NCBI GenBank assembly: GCA_017396845.1
Contig: JAFQKQ010000010.1
Coordinates: 62,001-126,000 of the forward strand
Source: Clostridia bacterium
GTDB taxonomy: Bacteria > Bacillota > Clostridia > Christensenellales > Aristaeellaceae
Length of the DNA: 64,000 nt
Reading direction: 5' to 3'
The notes beneath the pieces were generated by a model. The model searched no databases. It was not told where the DNA came from and saw only the letters and a list, made by a program, of their open reading frames with translations. Shown one piece after another: positions 43,293 through 52,704 of this stretch; position 1 is the first letter of the stretch; each line of letters opens with the position of its first letter. The translations under genes were made by a program, and so were the position numbers.

Positions 43293-43486
43293 GCTTTGCT
43301 GAGGCGGTTCGGGAGAAAGCATTGCCGTATCGAAGGAATAGCGATCAAAGCCAAATCACAAGCCCTTTGCCCCCTTCCGATAAAAAGGCACGGCGCGTAA
43401 AGAGGCTTGCGGATTTATAATTTCTTCTGTTATGCGTTTTTCATTAGCGCTGCTCCCGCCTTTTGCCCCGCAGCTTTTTCCTCGTT

Positions 43487-44371
43487 TCACTCTATCAGAT
43501 TCTTAAGCGCTTCCGGTAGCCTGGAATCGAAGATCATTTCCTTTCCCGAAAGCGGGTGAATGAAGCGCATGTGCGCAGAATGCAGCGCAAAGCGCTCGGG
43601 GAGTATATCGTTTTCTTCCGTTCCGTAGAGAAAATCGCCGAATACGGGACAGCCGATTGCGGACATATGCACGCGGATCTGATGCGTGCGTCCCGTTTCC
43701 AGGCGAAGATGCACAAGCGCGCGATTGTTATTCACCAGAATTGTTTCATAGTGCGTGCGGCAGCTTTTTCCGTCCGGGCGCACCTCGCGCCTTACCGTCG
43801 CGCCGTCCGCTTTGCCGATGGGAAGATCGATTACGCCTAAAGCGGGATTCGGGATTCCGTCTGTTACAGCGAGATATTCGCGCACAAAATCGGGCGTATG
43901 AAGCTGCTTTGATAAAAGCATTTGTGCATGCGCGTTTTTGGCGGCGGCCATCAGTCCGCTTGTGCCCTTGTCAAGCCGGTTTACCGGGCGGAAAACAAAG
44001 CCGGGCGTATCCCTGTATATATGCATCAGCCGATTTTCGAGCGTATTGTCCGGCTGCTTGGGCGAGGACTGCGTGGGAAGCGGCGCTTCTTTGTCGATGA
44101 TGATCAGATCCTCATCCTCAAACAGTATATTAACGGGCTTGTCCTCCGGCATAACGGTGAAATCGGGTTCGTCGTCCGTAAGTGTAATGGTGATCGTTTC
44201 GCCGGATTTCACCTTGTAATCCGCATGTACGCTCACGCCGTTTACTAAGAGCGTCCCGTTTGCCTTCGCACGTGCGAGCTGATGGCTGGAAAGCGAGAGC
44301 TTTGTGCGAACTACGCGCTTGATCAAACGTCCGTCGTCGTCTTCGGCTGCAATGTAGGTCAGGGTTCTCAT
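43487..44371 (-). CDS. RluA family pseudouridine synthase
   Basis: A 294-residue enzyme that isomerises uridines in rRNA or tRNA. An S4-like RNA-binding part is N-terminal (SLSSHQLARAKANGTLLVNG). The catalytic Asp is in PVNRLDKGTSGLMAAAK (around 120), and RTHQIRVHMSAIGCPVFGD (around 230) is the second conserved block. It belongs to the RluA/RluD group, but the exact target base cannot be given. The start overlaps the stop of the adjacent PHP gene as ATGA, showing coupling. Confidence 0.93.
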   Translation of the reverse strand: MRTLTYIAAEDDDGRLIKRVVRTKLSLSSHQLARAKANGTLLVNGVSVHADYKVKSGETITITLTDDEPDFTVMPEDKPVNILFEDEDLIIIDKEAPLPTQSSPKQPDNTLENRLMHIYRDTPGFVFRPVNRLDKGTSGLMAAAKNAHAQMLLSKQLHTPDFVREYLAVTDGIPNPALGVIDLPIGKADGATVRREVRPDGKSCRTHYETILVNNNRALVHLRLETGRTHQIRVHMSAIGCPVFGDFLYGTEENDILPERFALHSAHMRFIHPLSGKEMIFDSRLPEALKNLIE

Positions 44372-45192
44372 AGCTTTACTTCCTCAAACAGTTCCTTTCC
44401 GGTTCCGAGTCTCAGCATATGATCAAATCCTGCGCTTTTCAGATATTCGGGCGTTTCGTCAAACCATGCGTTCAGCTGATGCGCGCGGTGACAGTCGGAG
44501 GAAGGAATCACTTCGCCGCCGATCATATGCCAGAACGAAAGCAGTGGAAGAATCGGATACGGACAGGGCTGATTGCTTCTTGCAATGCCGCCGGTGTTTA
44601 CTTCCAGCACATTGCAGACCTTGATCATTCGCTCCATGGCTGCTTTTCCGGCGTCCAAATACGCCTTTGCGCTCTCGTCATACCAATGGCGCTTTCTGTT
44701 TCCTTTGCAAAGCAAATCAAAATGCGCGATGATATCCGGCTGTATGGCTTCGATATAGGCGGCGGAAGCCTCAAAGTACTGTGCCGCCGCCTTCATCCAG
44801 TCGCCGTCCGCATGCGTTTTTACCCAGTTTTCCAGGCGGTCCGCGTCGCCGTCCACCGCCGCCCATTCGCCGTTTTCTGCGGTCAGATAATGATTTGCGC
44901 CTAAAATATATTCGTATTTTGTTTTATCCGCAGGCGACAGGCGATCCCTTTCAAGCCCGCGCCATATTTTCATGCGTCCGTCATAAACAGACTTCAGTCT
45001 GTTTACTTCGGCGATATACGCATTTTCGGTTTCTGCGGTCAGTCCGAACGCGCCGTCGATCACCTGCTGAGCATGCTCCGAAAACCCGAGAGACACAAAT
45101 CCGAGTTCGAACGCCTGATTTGCCATTTCCTCAATCGTATTTTTTCCGTCCACGAACGTGGAATGCGTGTGCGGATTGGAAAGTATTTTCAT
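44368..45192 (-). CDS. PHP-domain histidinol-phosphatase-like protein
   Basis: A 274-residue PHP phosphoesterase of the HisK type. Metal motifs are NPHTHSTFVDGKNTIEEM (7-24), GFSEHAQQ (36-43), the Glu in IWRGLERDRL, DIIAHFDLLCKGNR (around 165) and SSDCHRAHQL (around 240). It could hydrolyse histidinol phosphate, but no histidine operon is nearby. It overlaps the RluA gene by four bases. It contains a perfect copy of the array palindrome at 44984-45005, within codons for NRLKSVYD. Confidence 0.87.
   Translation of the reverse strand: MKILSNPHTHSTFVDGKNTIEEMANQAFELGFVSLGFSEHAQQVIDGAFGLTAETENAYIAEVNRLKSVYDGRMKIWRGLERDRLSPADKTKYEYILGANHYLTAENGEWAAVDGDADRLENWVKTHADGDWMKAAAQYFEASAAYIEAIQPDIIAHFDLLCKGNRKRHWYDESAKAYLDAGKAAMERMIKVCNVLEVNTGGIARSNQPCPYPILPLLSFWHMIGGEVIPSSDCHRAHQLNAWFDETPEYLKSAGFDHMLRLGTGKELFEEVKL
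44984..45005. repeat. Isolated perfect copy of the array palindrome inside a gene
   Basis: Arms TAAACAGAC and GTCTGTTTA with centre TTCA. This matches the outer bases of the A sites and the inner bases of the B sites together, as if it were the ideal target of the factor that recognises the array 3.4 kb away. Confidence 0.7.
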
Positions 45193-45433
45193 GAAAGATA
45201 CCTCCGAAAATTGCTTTTCATATTATAGCATTCGAAGGAGAAATGTGCAACCGGGGACGGGCGGCATATGGTAATGAGCGTATTTTGACGTAGCACATGC
45301 GGTTTTTCAAAAACAATAAAGCAAATATGCGAAGGCATGCGGGGATATAGCAGTATGAATACTTTTTCGGGATACTTGTTTGTTCAACAAAAGCGCCGAT
45401 GAAGCTCACCGGCGCTTTTGAAATATAAAAGTA

Positions 45434-46828
45434 TTAAACAATCTTTCCCGGATTCAGTATGCCGTTCGGGTCGAAGGCCAACTTGATGCCGCGCATGATG
45501 GCGATGGGGGCGTCTCCCATGGATTCCTTAAGGAACTGCTTTTTTGCGTGGCCTACGCCGTGTTCGCCGGAAATCTGGCCGCCGAGCTCGCGGGCTTTTT
45601 CGTACAGGCCGTCCATCAACGCCTGAACGTTTTTCTTCCAGATTTCATCGTTCAAATCATCCTGACAGGCATAGATATGCAGATTTCCGTCGCCTGCATG
45701 GCCGAAGGAGCGAACGCGGATGGAATATTTTGCGGAAAGGCGCTGGCTTTCTTCGATAAAGGCTGCGATTTTATTTCTCGGAACGACTACGTCGCACTCG
45801 TCCATGGAGGGGGTTCCGCCCTTGATAGCCTCAAGGAATGCGCCTCTTGCATCCCAGATCGAGGTCTTTCTTTCGTCGGTATCCGCCAAAAGCACATCCT
45901 CCGCGCCGCAGGAAAGAAGAATATCCGTAAGCTGCTCGACGGCGGGGGAGAGGGAGGTCATGTCCGCCGCGTCCAGACGAACGAGCAGATAGGCGTTTGC
46001 GCTCTTGTCGGGGAACTGCTTTCCGAGGTAGCGCTCGCTGTCCTCGATAACCTCTTTTTCCATGAATTCGACGGCTGTGGGCGTTGCGCCGTTAAGAACG
46101 GGAGAGACCGCCTCTACGCACCTTGAAAGGCTTTCAAAGGGCGCAAGCAGGCTTACGTTGTATTTGGGCTCGGCAATCAGCTTCACCGTAATTTCGGAAA
46201 GGAAGCCCAGCGTTCCCTCGCTTCCGCAGATCAGCTGTATGAGGTTATAGCCGCTGGAGGTTTTTACGGTCTTTCCGCCGAGCGACAGGATTTCGCCCGA
46301 GGCGAGCACGAATTTCATGCCAAGCACATAATCGCGCGTGACGCCGAAGCGCACGGCGCGCATGCCGCCGGCGTTCGTCATCACGTTTCCGCCGATGGTG
46401 GCGCTCTTCTCGCCGGGATCCGGCGGATAGAAAAGGCCGGTGCCTTCCAGAAGCTTTGAAAATTCCATCAAAAGCAGACCCGGTTCGACCGTCGCGGTCA
46501 TGTTGACGGGATCGACCTCGATCAGCCTTTTCATTCTTTCGGTCGACAGCACGATTCCGCCGTGAATGGCTACGCAGCCGCCGCAAAGCCCCGTTCCGGA
46601 GCCGCGCGGGGTGACGGGAATCAGGCGCTCGTTGCAGTATTTCAGTATTTCGGAGATTTCTTCGGTGCTCTGCGCCTGAATAACGCATTCGGGCGCGTAG
46701 AGGCCGTATTCCGTCATTTCGTCGCGATGATAATCCTCGCTGATCGCTTCTCCCCAAAACACGCGGTCTTCGCCTGCGATTTTGATAAATACGGAAATAT
46801 CCTCCGCCGTTACCTTGTTAAAGCTCAT
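45434..46828 (-). CDS. lctD: FAD-linked lactate dehydrogenase subunit of a confurcating complex
   Basis: A 464-residue flavoprotein of the GlcD/D-lactate dehydrogenase type that oxidises lactate to pyruvate. The FAD-binding PCMH motif is PVTPRGSGTGLCGGC (around 70-84), and the C-terminal substrate and metal region includes SFGHAGDGNLH and GEHGVGHAKK. Directly upstream are electron-transfer flavoprotein genes with a ferredoxin domain, the arrangement of Acetobacterium LctBCD, which drives endergonic lactate oxidation by NAD+ using reduced ferredoxin. It overlaps etfA by four bases (ATGA). It is cytoplasmic, with no signal peptide. Confidence 0.92.
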   Translation of the reverse strand: MSFNKVTAEDISVFIKIAGEDRVFWGEAISEDYHRDEMTEYGLYAPECVIQAQSTEEISEILKYCNERLIPVTPRGSGTGLCGGCVAIHGGIVLSTERMKRLIEVDPVNMTATVEPGLLLMEFSKLLEGTGLFYPPDPGEKSATIGGNVMTNAGGMRAVRFGVTRDYVLGMKFVLASGEILSLGGKTVKTSSGYNLIQLICGSEGTLGFLSEITVKLIAEPKYNVSLLAPFESLSRCVEAVSPVLNGATPTAVEFMEKEVIEDSERYLGKQFPDKSANAYLLVRLDAADMTSLSPAVEQLTDILLSCGAEDVLLADTDERKTSIWDARGAFLEAIKGGTPSMDECDVVVPRNKIAAFIEESQRLSAKYSIRVRSFGHAGDGNLHIYACQDDLNDEIWKKNVQALMDGLYEKARELGGQISGEHGVGHAKKQFLKESMGDAPIAIMRGIKLAFDPNGILNPGKIV

Positions 46829-48009
46829 ATTCCGCGCGCCTCCTTGATTTTCCGAATGAGCTCGGGCACGATTTCATAAATATCGCCCACGATGCCGATG
46901 TGCGCACACTTGAAGATCGGCGCTTCGGGATCGGAGTTGATGGCGATGATGTGATCGGAATCCTTCATGCTGGCGGTAAACTGAATTGCGCCGCTGATGC
47001 CGCAGGCAATTAACAGGCGCGGTTTGACCGTGCGACCCGAAAGGCCGATCTGGCGGGCGTTGGTATTCCATCCCTTTTCAACCAGCGGACGGGAGGTAGC
47101 CCACTCGCCGCCTAAGAGGGAGGCGAGTTCTTTGATCATATTGAGGTCGGATTCCTTTCTTAAGGCGCGTCCTGCGGCGACGATGATTTCCGCATCGGAA
47201 ATGTTGGCGCTCTTAAGAACGGGCGACTGAGAGATGAATCTGACGGGCGAAGAAATTTTCACGGTTTTGCGGGTAACGATTTCGCCCGACGGGGCATCCG
47301 TTTTTTCGGGCGCGTTCATCACCTTATAGCGTACGGTGGCAAACTGCGGACGCGTGTTGGTTGTGATAATCTGCGCCATGATGTTGCCGCCGAAGGCGGG
47401 TCGAATCTGCACGAGGTCGGAATTCTCGCGCATTTCGAGCTTGGTGCAGTCCGCCGTCAGACCGGTGTGGAAGCGCGTGGCCAGGCGAGGGGCGAGCGAG
47501 CGCCCGAGCGCGGTTGCACCCACCAATACTACGGAGGGCTTTGCAAATTTGATTGCGTCTGCGATCTGATCGGCAAACGCCTCGGCGCGGAAATAGGAAA
47601 GCTCTTTATCGTCGTATACAAAAATCCGCTCTGCGCCGTAATAGCGAAGAAGGGACGCGTGCTCCGAAAGGTTTTCGCCCACCAATACGGCGGTAATTTC
47701 GTGATGCGTGCCGCCCTTAAGCTCCTTTGCCTTTCCGAGGAGCTCCAAAGACACCGGATGCAGCTTGCCGCCGGTTACTTCTGCAAAAACCATGATGCCG
47801 TTCCATTTGGATTTATCTACGCTCTTGGCGCGGGTTTCCAGCTTTATAATTGCGCTTTCGGGGCATGCTTTTACGCATACGCTGCAAACGCGGCAGCCCG
47901 CGTTGATTTCGGGTTTGCCGTTTGCAATTTCAATCGCGCCGAAGGGGCAGGCGTTTATGCATGCGCCGCATTTGGTGCATTTTCTTTCGAGTATCGCAAT
48001 AGAAGCCAT
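46825..48009 (-). CDS. etfA: Electron-transfer flavoprotein alpha subunit with N-terminal ferredoxin domain
   Basis: A 394-residue EtfA carrying a bacterial-type ferredoxin module first. Two [4Fe-4S] motifs have cysteines 11-14-17-21 and 39-42-45-49, and the EtfA body follows. The FAD-binding C-terminal domain includes CGISGAIQFTASMKDSDHII and ends with the usual VGDIYEIVPELI. An N-terminal ferredoxin on EtfA is typical of confurcating complexes such as LctC. It is coupled to lctD (4-base overlap) and 17 bases after etfB. Confidence 0.94.
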   Translation of the reverse strand: MASIAILERKCTKCGACINACPFGAIEIANGKPEINAGCRVCSVCVKACPESAIIKLETRAKSVDKSKWNGIMVFAEVTGGKLHPVSLELLGKAKELKGGTHHEITAVLVGENLSEHASLLRYYGAERIFVYDDKELSYFRAEAFADQIADAIKFAKPSVVLVGATALGRSLAPRLATRFHTGLTADCTKLEMRENSDLVQIRPAFGGNIMAQIITTNTRPQFATVRYKVMNAPEKTDAPSGEIVTRKTVKISSPVRFISQSPVLKSANISDAEIIVAAGRALRKESDLNMIKELASLLGGEWATSRPLVEKGWNTNARQIGLSGRTVKPRLLIACGISGAIQFTASMKDSDHIIAINSDPEAPIFKCAHIGIVGDIYEIVPELIRKIKEARGI

Positions 48010-48026
48010 AATCTCTCGCCCCTCCC

Positions 48027-48806
48027 TTACAGAAATTTCTTTTGAATCAGGTGTTCAAAAAGCTTGTCCGCCATGTTTTCGCCCGTCCAGCTCTCATGCA
48101 CCACGTCATTTTCCGGAGGGAATATGCGCTCCACCTGCGTGGGACTGCCGCTTAAACCGTAGTGCTCCGGGTCGGTATCGATAAACGAATCGAGCGTTAC
48201 AATGGAAACCGGGCGGTCAGAGGTTTCGCGTTTTTTCTTAAGAGAGGGAAGGCGGGGCGTGTATATATCCTGCTCAACCGTTACCAGGCACGGGAACGGC
48301 ATCCATACCGTTTCCACCACGTCCTGAAGCTCCTGAACAACGCGCACGCCGCCGTTTTCAATGGAAATATCGCTTACCCATGCCGCATGCGGAATGCCCA
48401 TGTGCTCCGCGATGGCGGGGCCCACCTGTGCGGTATCGCCGTCGGTGGTCTGTTTTCCGCAGATGATCAGATCAAAATCGCCGATCGAGCGGATGGCCTG
48501 AGACAAGGTATAGCTGGTTGCAAGCACGTCCGCGCCGCCGAGCCTTCTGTCTGAAAACACGTATCCTTCATCTGCGCCCATCATGAACGCTTCCTGTATA
48601 ATCGCCTTTGCCTGCGGAGGGCCCATCGTACCCACGGTAATGGAAGCTTCGCAGCTTTCCTTCAAGCGAAGCGCGGCTTCAAGCGCGAAAAGATCATACG
48701 GATTCATTTTTGAGGATATGCCCTCGCGCTTCAATACGCCTGTCTTTTCATCCACCTGTACTTTATTGGTGGACGGCACCTGTTTTATAGCTACAAATAT
48801 ATTCAT
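48027..48806 (-). CDS. etfB: Electron-transfer flavoprotein beta subunit
   Basis: A 260-residue EtfB that binds the second flavin and NAD and partners EtfA. Characteristic stretches are MNIFVAIKQVPSTNKVQVDE, NPYDLFALEAALRLKE and CGKQTTDGDTAQVGPAIAEH, the AMP/FAD-binding signature. The frame is open to 48899, but the ATG at 48806 follows AGGAAG and gives the family length. It is the first gene of the etfB-etfA-lctD operon; no lactate permease or racemase gene is present in the window. Confidence 0.94.
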   Translation of the reverse strand: MNIFVAIKQVPSTNKVQVDEKTGVLKREGISSKMNPYDLFALEAALRLKESCEASITVGTMGPPQAKAIIQEAFMMGADEGYVFSDRRLGGADVLATSYTLSQAIRSIGDFDLIICGKQTTDGDTAQVGPAIAEHMGIPHAAWVSDISIENGGVRVVQELQDVVETVWMPFPCLVTVEQDIYTPRLPSLKKKRETSDRPVSIVTLDSFIDTDPEHYGLSGSPTQVERIFPPENDVVHESWTGENMADKLFEHLIQKKFL

Positions 48807-49006
48807 AATACGCGTCACTTCCTGATGCTTTACTGTGTATACTGAGAATATTCTAACACAACGGGCGAATAGAGTCAATGAAGGATCGTGCGGGTTCAAG
48901 GATTCTATTGTGCGTTCATGGTTTCTGTGAAACGGTTATCATGCCCGTCAGGGCGGATGAGGATTACAGACAAACGGATTGTATGATAATATAAAAGCGG
49001 TACATT

Positions 49007-49054
49007 AAAACAGAGCCGGTGCAGAATGAAAAGCTTCTGCATCGGCTCTGTTTT
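49007..49054 (-). terminator. Terminator of the pyrimidine operon
   Basis: 20-base arms with one mismatch (49007-49026, 49035-49054) with flanking A and T runs, 40 bp after the pyrI stop on the minus strand. No gene is seen at 48807-49094. Confidence 0.88.
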
Positions 49055-49094
49055 GATGTGCGGCGCATTCTGCATGCGCCTATGCTTTTGCTTC

Positions 49095-49511
49095 TTACTT
49101 TGCAAACGCGTCGCAGTATGCGCAGCAGTAGGTGCGCTTTTCGGGATCTGTCAGGCGGAATTCCTGACGGAGCTCGCGTTCGGTGGAGGTAATGCAGCGG
49201 GGATTTTTGCATTTGATGACGTCGAATACTCTTTCGGGGAGCTTCAGGCGCTCGCGCTTAAAGAGCTTGCCGTCTTTTATGATGTTTACGGTGATGCCGG
49301 GATCGATATAGCCCAGCACATCCAGATTCAGATCAATGATCTCGCCGATTTTGATGATGTCCTTTTTCTCCATCTTTTTGCTGTCGGCGTTTTTGATCAT
49401 GGCGACAACGCATTCCTTTTCATCCAGATGCAGAATCTTATAGATTTCCATGCCGCGTCCGGCGGTGATGTGGTCGATTACGATGCCTTCCTTAATCTGT
49501 CCGATAATCAT
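49095..49511 (-). CDS. pyrI: Aspartate carbamoyltransferase regulatory subunit
   Basis: A 138-residue regulatory chain that binds nucleotide effectors and links PyrB trimers into the allosteric dodecamer. The N-terminal effector domain starts [20 protein letters not shown]. The C-terminal zinc domain has four cysteines in the pairs CKNPRC and CCAYC-like near the end, typical of PyrI. The ATG at 49511 forms an ATGA overlap with the pyrB stop; the longer upstream frame is rejected. Its presence shows a class B, CTP-regulated enzyme. Confidence 0.95.
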   Translation of the reverse strand: MIIGQIKEGIVIDHITAGRGMEIYKILHLDEKECVVAMIKNADSKKMEKKDIIKIGEIIDLNLDVLGYIDPGITVNIIKDGKLFKRERLKLPERVFDVIKCKNPRCITSTERELRQEFRLTDPEKRTYCCAYCDAFAK

Positions 49512-50425
49512 GCCTTCACCCCCAGGAGCTTCATAATCAGCGCCATACGCATGAACTTGCCGTTTAAGACCTGCTTGAAGTAGCAGGCGCGCGGATCGTC
49601 GTCCACGGATACGGAGATTTCGTTTACGCGGGGCAGCGGATGCATTACACAAAGATCGCTCTTCGCCTTGGAAAGCTTCTCCGGCGTAAGGATGTAGGTA
49701 TCCTTCAAGCGAATGTAATCGGCTTCGTTGAAGAAGCGCTCGCGCTGCACGCGGGTCATGTAGAGAATATCGAGATTCTGGATGTTGTCTTCCAGCGAAC
49801 GAACCTCGGTATAGGGAATACCGCTCTTTGCAAGATACGCGGCCTTTACATACTCCGGAATGCGCAGCTCATCCGGCGAAATAAGCACGAAGGAGATGTT
49901 TTCGTAGCGGCTCATCGCGCCGATCAGGGAGTGAACGGTGCGCCCAAACATGAGGTCGCCGCAAAGGCCGATGGTGAGGCCGTTGAGTCTGCCCTTTTCG
50001 CGGCGGATGGTGCAAAGGTCGGCGAGGGTCTGCGTGGGATGGTTGTGCCCGCCGTCGCCCGCATTGATTACGGGAACGGACGCGCGCATATCCGCAACCT
50101 TCGGTGCGCCTTCCTTCGGGTGGCGCATGGCGATGATATCGGCGTAGCAGGATACGGTTTTCGCGGTATCCGATACGCTCTCACCCTTCGATGCGGAGGA
50201 GGACTGCGCCTCGGAGAAGCCCAGCACGTTTCCGCCGAGCTCGTACATGGCGGCTTCAAACGACAGGCGCGTGCGGGTGGAGGGTTCAAAAAACAGCGTT
50301 GCAAGCTTTTTTCCCTTGCAGAGGGACGCGTACTTTTCGGGATGCACCATGATATCGTCCGCTGTATTCAAAAGCTCGTCGATCTCTCCGATGGAAAGAT
50401 CCATGATGTCGTTAAGACCGTTCAT
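49508..50425 (-). CDS. pyrB: Aspartate carbamoyltransferase catalytic subunit
   Basis: A 305-residue enzyme making N-carbamoyl-L-aspartate from carbamoyl phosphate and aspartate. The carbamoyl-phosphate loop is [15 protein letters not shown] (45-59), and the aspartate loop region includes [19 protein letters not shown] near the C terminus. It is coupled to pyrI by a four-base overlap and starts directly after pyrE. The length matches the family. Confidence 0.96.
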   Translation of the reverse strand: MNGLNDIMDLSIGEIDELLNTADDIMVHPEKYASLCKGKKLATLFFEPSTRTRLSFEAAMYELGGNVLGFSEAQSSSASKGESVSDTAKTVSCYADIIAMRHPKEGAPKVADMRASVPVINAGDGGHNHPTQTLADLCTIRREKGRLNGLTIGLCGDLMFGRTVHSLIGAMSRYENISFVLISPDELRIPEYVKAAYLAKSGIPYTEVRSLEDNIQNLDILYMTRVQRERFFNEADYIRLKDTYILTPEKLSKAKSDLCVMHPLPRVNEISVSVDDDPRACYFKQVLNGKFMRMALIMKLLGVKA

Positions 50426-50426
50426 A

Positions 50427-51065
50427 TTATGCCTCCATCCAGCTTTCGTCGGAGGGATTGTTGCGGAAGGCGATCAGCTTCTGAACGTCCTCCTTCTTGA
50501 TGTAGCCGGTCTCGGCTGCGGCCTCGGCCACAACGTCGAAGGTTACAAGGCTTACGTTCTTTACGTTTGCGCTTTCAAGCTTGTCAATGCCCTTCTGCAT
50601 GCCGTAGGTGAATATGCTTACGATGCCGAGCACCTGAGCGCCTTCTTCGCGAAGCGCTTCCACAACCTCGATGGCGCTTCCGCCGGTGGAGATCAGATCT
50701 TCTACTACGACAACCTTCTGTCCGGGCAGGAGTTTGCCTTCAATGCGGTTCTGGCGGCCATGATCCTTGTTGCCGGAGCGGACATAGCCCATGGGGAGGG
50801 ACATGATATCGGCGGTGATGGCGGCATGCGCGATGCCGGCGGTGGAGGTGCCCATGAGAACCTCTGCCTCGGGGAAGTGAAGCTTGATGGCCTCTGCAAA
50901 GGCGTGCTCCACATCGTTTCTGGCTGCAACATCGGTCAGAATGAGGCGATTGTCGCAGTATACGGGGCTTTTGATGCCGCTTGCCCATGTGAAGGGCTCC
51001 TGCGGACGGAAAAATACGGCGCCGATGCGCAGAAGATGCGCGGCGATAATCTTAGAAACATCCAT
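50427..51065 (-). CDS. pyrE: Orotate phosphoribosyltransferase
   Basis: A 212-residue enzyme joining orotate to PRPP to form OMP. The PRPP-binding motif [13 protein letters not shown] spans residues 118-130. [16 protein letters not shown] (25-40) is the typical N-terminal block. GAGGAGG sets the ATG at 51065; a long upstream extension to 51323 is a shadow of pyrF. It sits between pyrF and pyrB in the operon. Confidence 0.96.
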   Translation of the reverse strand: MDVSKIIAAHLLRIGAVFFRPQEPFTWASGIKSPVYCDNRLILTDVAARNDVEHAFAEAIKLHFPEAEVLMGTSTAGIAHAAITADIMSLPMGYVRSGNKDHGRQNRIEGKLLPGQKVVVVEDLISTGGSAIEVVEALREEGAQVLGIVSIFTYGMQKGIDKLESANVKNVSLVTFDVVAEAAAETGYIKKEDVQKLIAFRNNPSDESWMEA

Positions 51066-51091
51066 GTTTTTTATCCTCCTCGGTTCGTTTT

Positions 51092-51793
51092 TTATTCGGC
51101 AAATTCCTTCATGCATCGTTTCCATGCGGCGAGCGGATCTTCGGCGCGGGTGATCGGGCGGCCGACGACGATAAAGCTGCTGCCCAGCTGCTTTGCCTTT
51201 TCGGGGGTGGTTACGCGAGCCTGATCGCCTACATCGCCGTCTGCAAAGCGGACGCCGGGGGTGACGGTGATAAAGTCGTTGCCGATTTTCTCGTGTACGA
51301 TCGGGCTTTCCAGAGGCGAGCAAACGATGCCGTCAAGGCCGGATTTACGGGCGTTCATGGCATAGTGCATAACGGTGTCCTGAACGTCGCCTGCGATCAG
51401 TATTTCGTTGTTCATGGCTTCCCTGGTAAGGGAGGTCAGCATCGTGACGGCGATCAGCTTGGTCTTTCTCTCGCCCGCAGACGGAGTAAGTCCCTCCAGC
51501 GCCGCTTCCATCATGGCGCAGCCGCCGCCGGCGTGGAGGTTGGTCATATCGACTTCAAGCCCCTTTAAAACCTTCATGGCGCTTTTTACGGTGTTGGGAA
51601 TGTCATGAAGCTTAAGATCGAGGAAGATGTTATGGCCGCGCTCCTTGATTCTGCGCACGATTTCGGGGCCTGCCGCGTAGAACAGTTCCATGCCAATCTT
51701 CAGATACGGCTTTTCGCCCTCAAAGCGATCGAGGAAGGAAAGGGTTTCGTTCATTCCGGGAAAGTCGCATGCGATAATTACGTCTCGTTTCAT
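51092..51793 (-). CDS. pyrF: Orotidine 5'-phosphate decarboxylase
   Basis: A 234-residue TIM barrel converting OMP to UMP. The catalytic Asp-Lys-Asp set is D59, K61 and D64 in FLDLKLHDIPNTV, with D10 at the first strand and the phosphate-binding end TPGVRF and VVGRPIT. The ATG at 51793 overlaps the pyrD stop (ATGA); the extended frame from 51880 is rejected. Confidence 0.96.
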   Translation of the reverse strand: MKRDVIIACDFPGMNETLSFLDRFEGEKPYLKIGMELFYAAGPEIVRRIKERGHNIFLDLKLHDIPNTVKSAMKVLKGLEVDMTNLHAGGGCAMMEAALEGLTPSAGERKTKLIAVTMLTSLTREAMNNEILIAGDVQDTVMHYAMNARKSGLDGIVCSPLESPIVHEKIGNDFITVTPGVRFADGDVGDQARVTTPEKAKQLGSSFIVVGRPITRAEDPLAAWKRCMKEFAE

Positions 51794-52704
51794 TCGTGCG
51801 CGCCTCCTATGATGTCTGTAAGATTGTGAATCCCGTATTTGTCCATGACCTCGGGAAGGGAGTTTATGATTTCGGGGCATGCCCAGGGGTTTACAAGGTT
51901 TTTCGCGCCTACCTGTACGGCGGTTGCGCCGGACAGCATCATTTCGATTACGTCCTCGGCCGTTTCAATGCCGCCCATGCCTACGATCGGAATCTTGACG
52001 GCTTCGTATACCTGATATACCATTCTCACGGCGACCGGGAATATGCATCCGCCGGAAACGCCGCCGGTTTTGTTTTTGAGAAGCGGCTTTCGGCTTTTAA
52101 GATCAATCCGCATGCCGAGGAGCGTGTTGATCAGGCTGATTCCGTCCGCGCCCGCGTCTTCACATGCCTTGGCGATCGATGCGATATCTGTAACGTTCGG
52201 GGAGAGCTTTACGATGACGGGCTTTTTCGTTACCTTTTTCACGGCCTTCGTCACTTCCGCCGCGCCCTCGGGCGTAGTTCCGAAGCTCATGCCGCCGCCG
52301 TGTACGTTCGGGCAGGACACGTTTACTTCAAGCCAGCCGATGTTATCCTCCCGATCCAGAAGCTCGCACACGCTTGCGTAGTCGCTTACGGAAAAGCCAC
52401 TGACGTTTGCCATGACGGGCTTTTTGAAATGCTCGCGGATCCAGGGAAGCTCCTCTTTGATTACCTTTTCAACGCCGGGATTCTGAAGTCCGACGGCATT
52501 TAGCATGCCGCCTGCGCACTCGGCGATTCTCGGAAGCGGGTTTCCCGAGCGGGGGGAGAGGGTGGTTCCCTTAAAGGAGAAGGAGCCCAATATATTCAAG
52601 TCGTACAGTTCGCTGAACTCGCGTCCGTATCCGAACGTGCCGCTTGCCGGGATGACGGGGTTATCAAGCGTGATTCCGCATAAGCTTACCTTTGTTACGG
52701 CCAT
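51790..52704 (-). CDS. pyrD: Dihydroorotate dehydrogenase B, catalytic subunit
   Basis: A 304-residue FMN TIM barrel of class 1B, oxidising dihydroorotate to orotate with NAD+ through PyrK. Motifs are NPVIPASGTFGYGREF at the N terminus, the catalytic Cys in LEVNVSCPNVHGGG and the FMN-binding GMGGIETAEDVIEMMLSGAT. It overlaps pyrK by ten bases and pyrF by four. The Cys in place of Ser marks class 1. Confidence 0.96.
   Translation of the reverse strand: MAVTKVSLCGITLDNPVIPASGTFGYGREFSELYDLNILGSFSFKGTTLSPRSGNPLPRIAECAGGMLNAVGLQNPGVEKVIKEELPWIREHFKKPVMANVSGFSVSDYASVCELLDREDNIGWLEVNVSCPNVHGGGMSFGTTPEGAAEVTKAVKKVTKKPVIVKLSPNVTDIASIAKACEDAGADGISLINTLLGMRIDLKSRKPLLKNKTGGVSGGCIFPVAVRMVYQVYEAVKIPIVGMGGIETAEDVIEMMLSGATAVQVGAKNLVNPWACPEIINSLPEVMDKYGIHNLTDIIGGAHE

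Noticed and set aside
50427..51323. N-terminal extension of pyrE by 86 residues
   Set aside because: The extension is Arg-rich shadow of pyrF, and a strong ribosome site marks the ATG at 51065.
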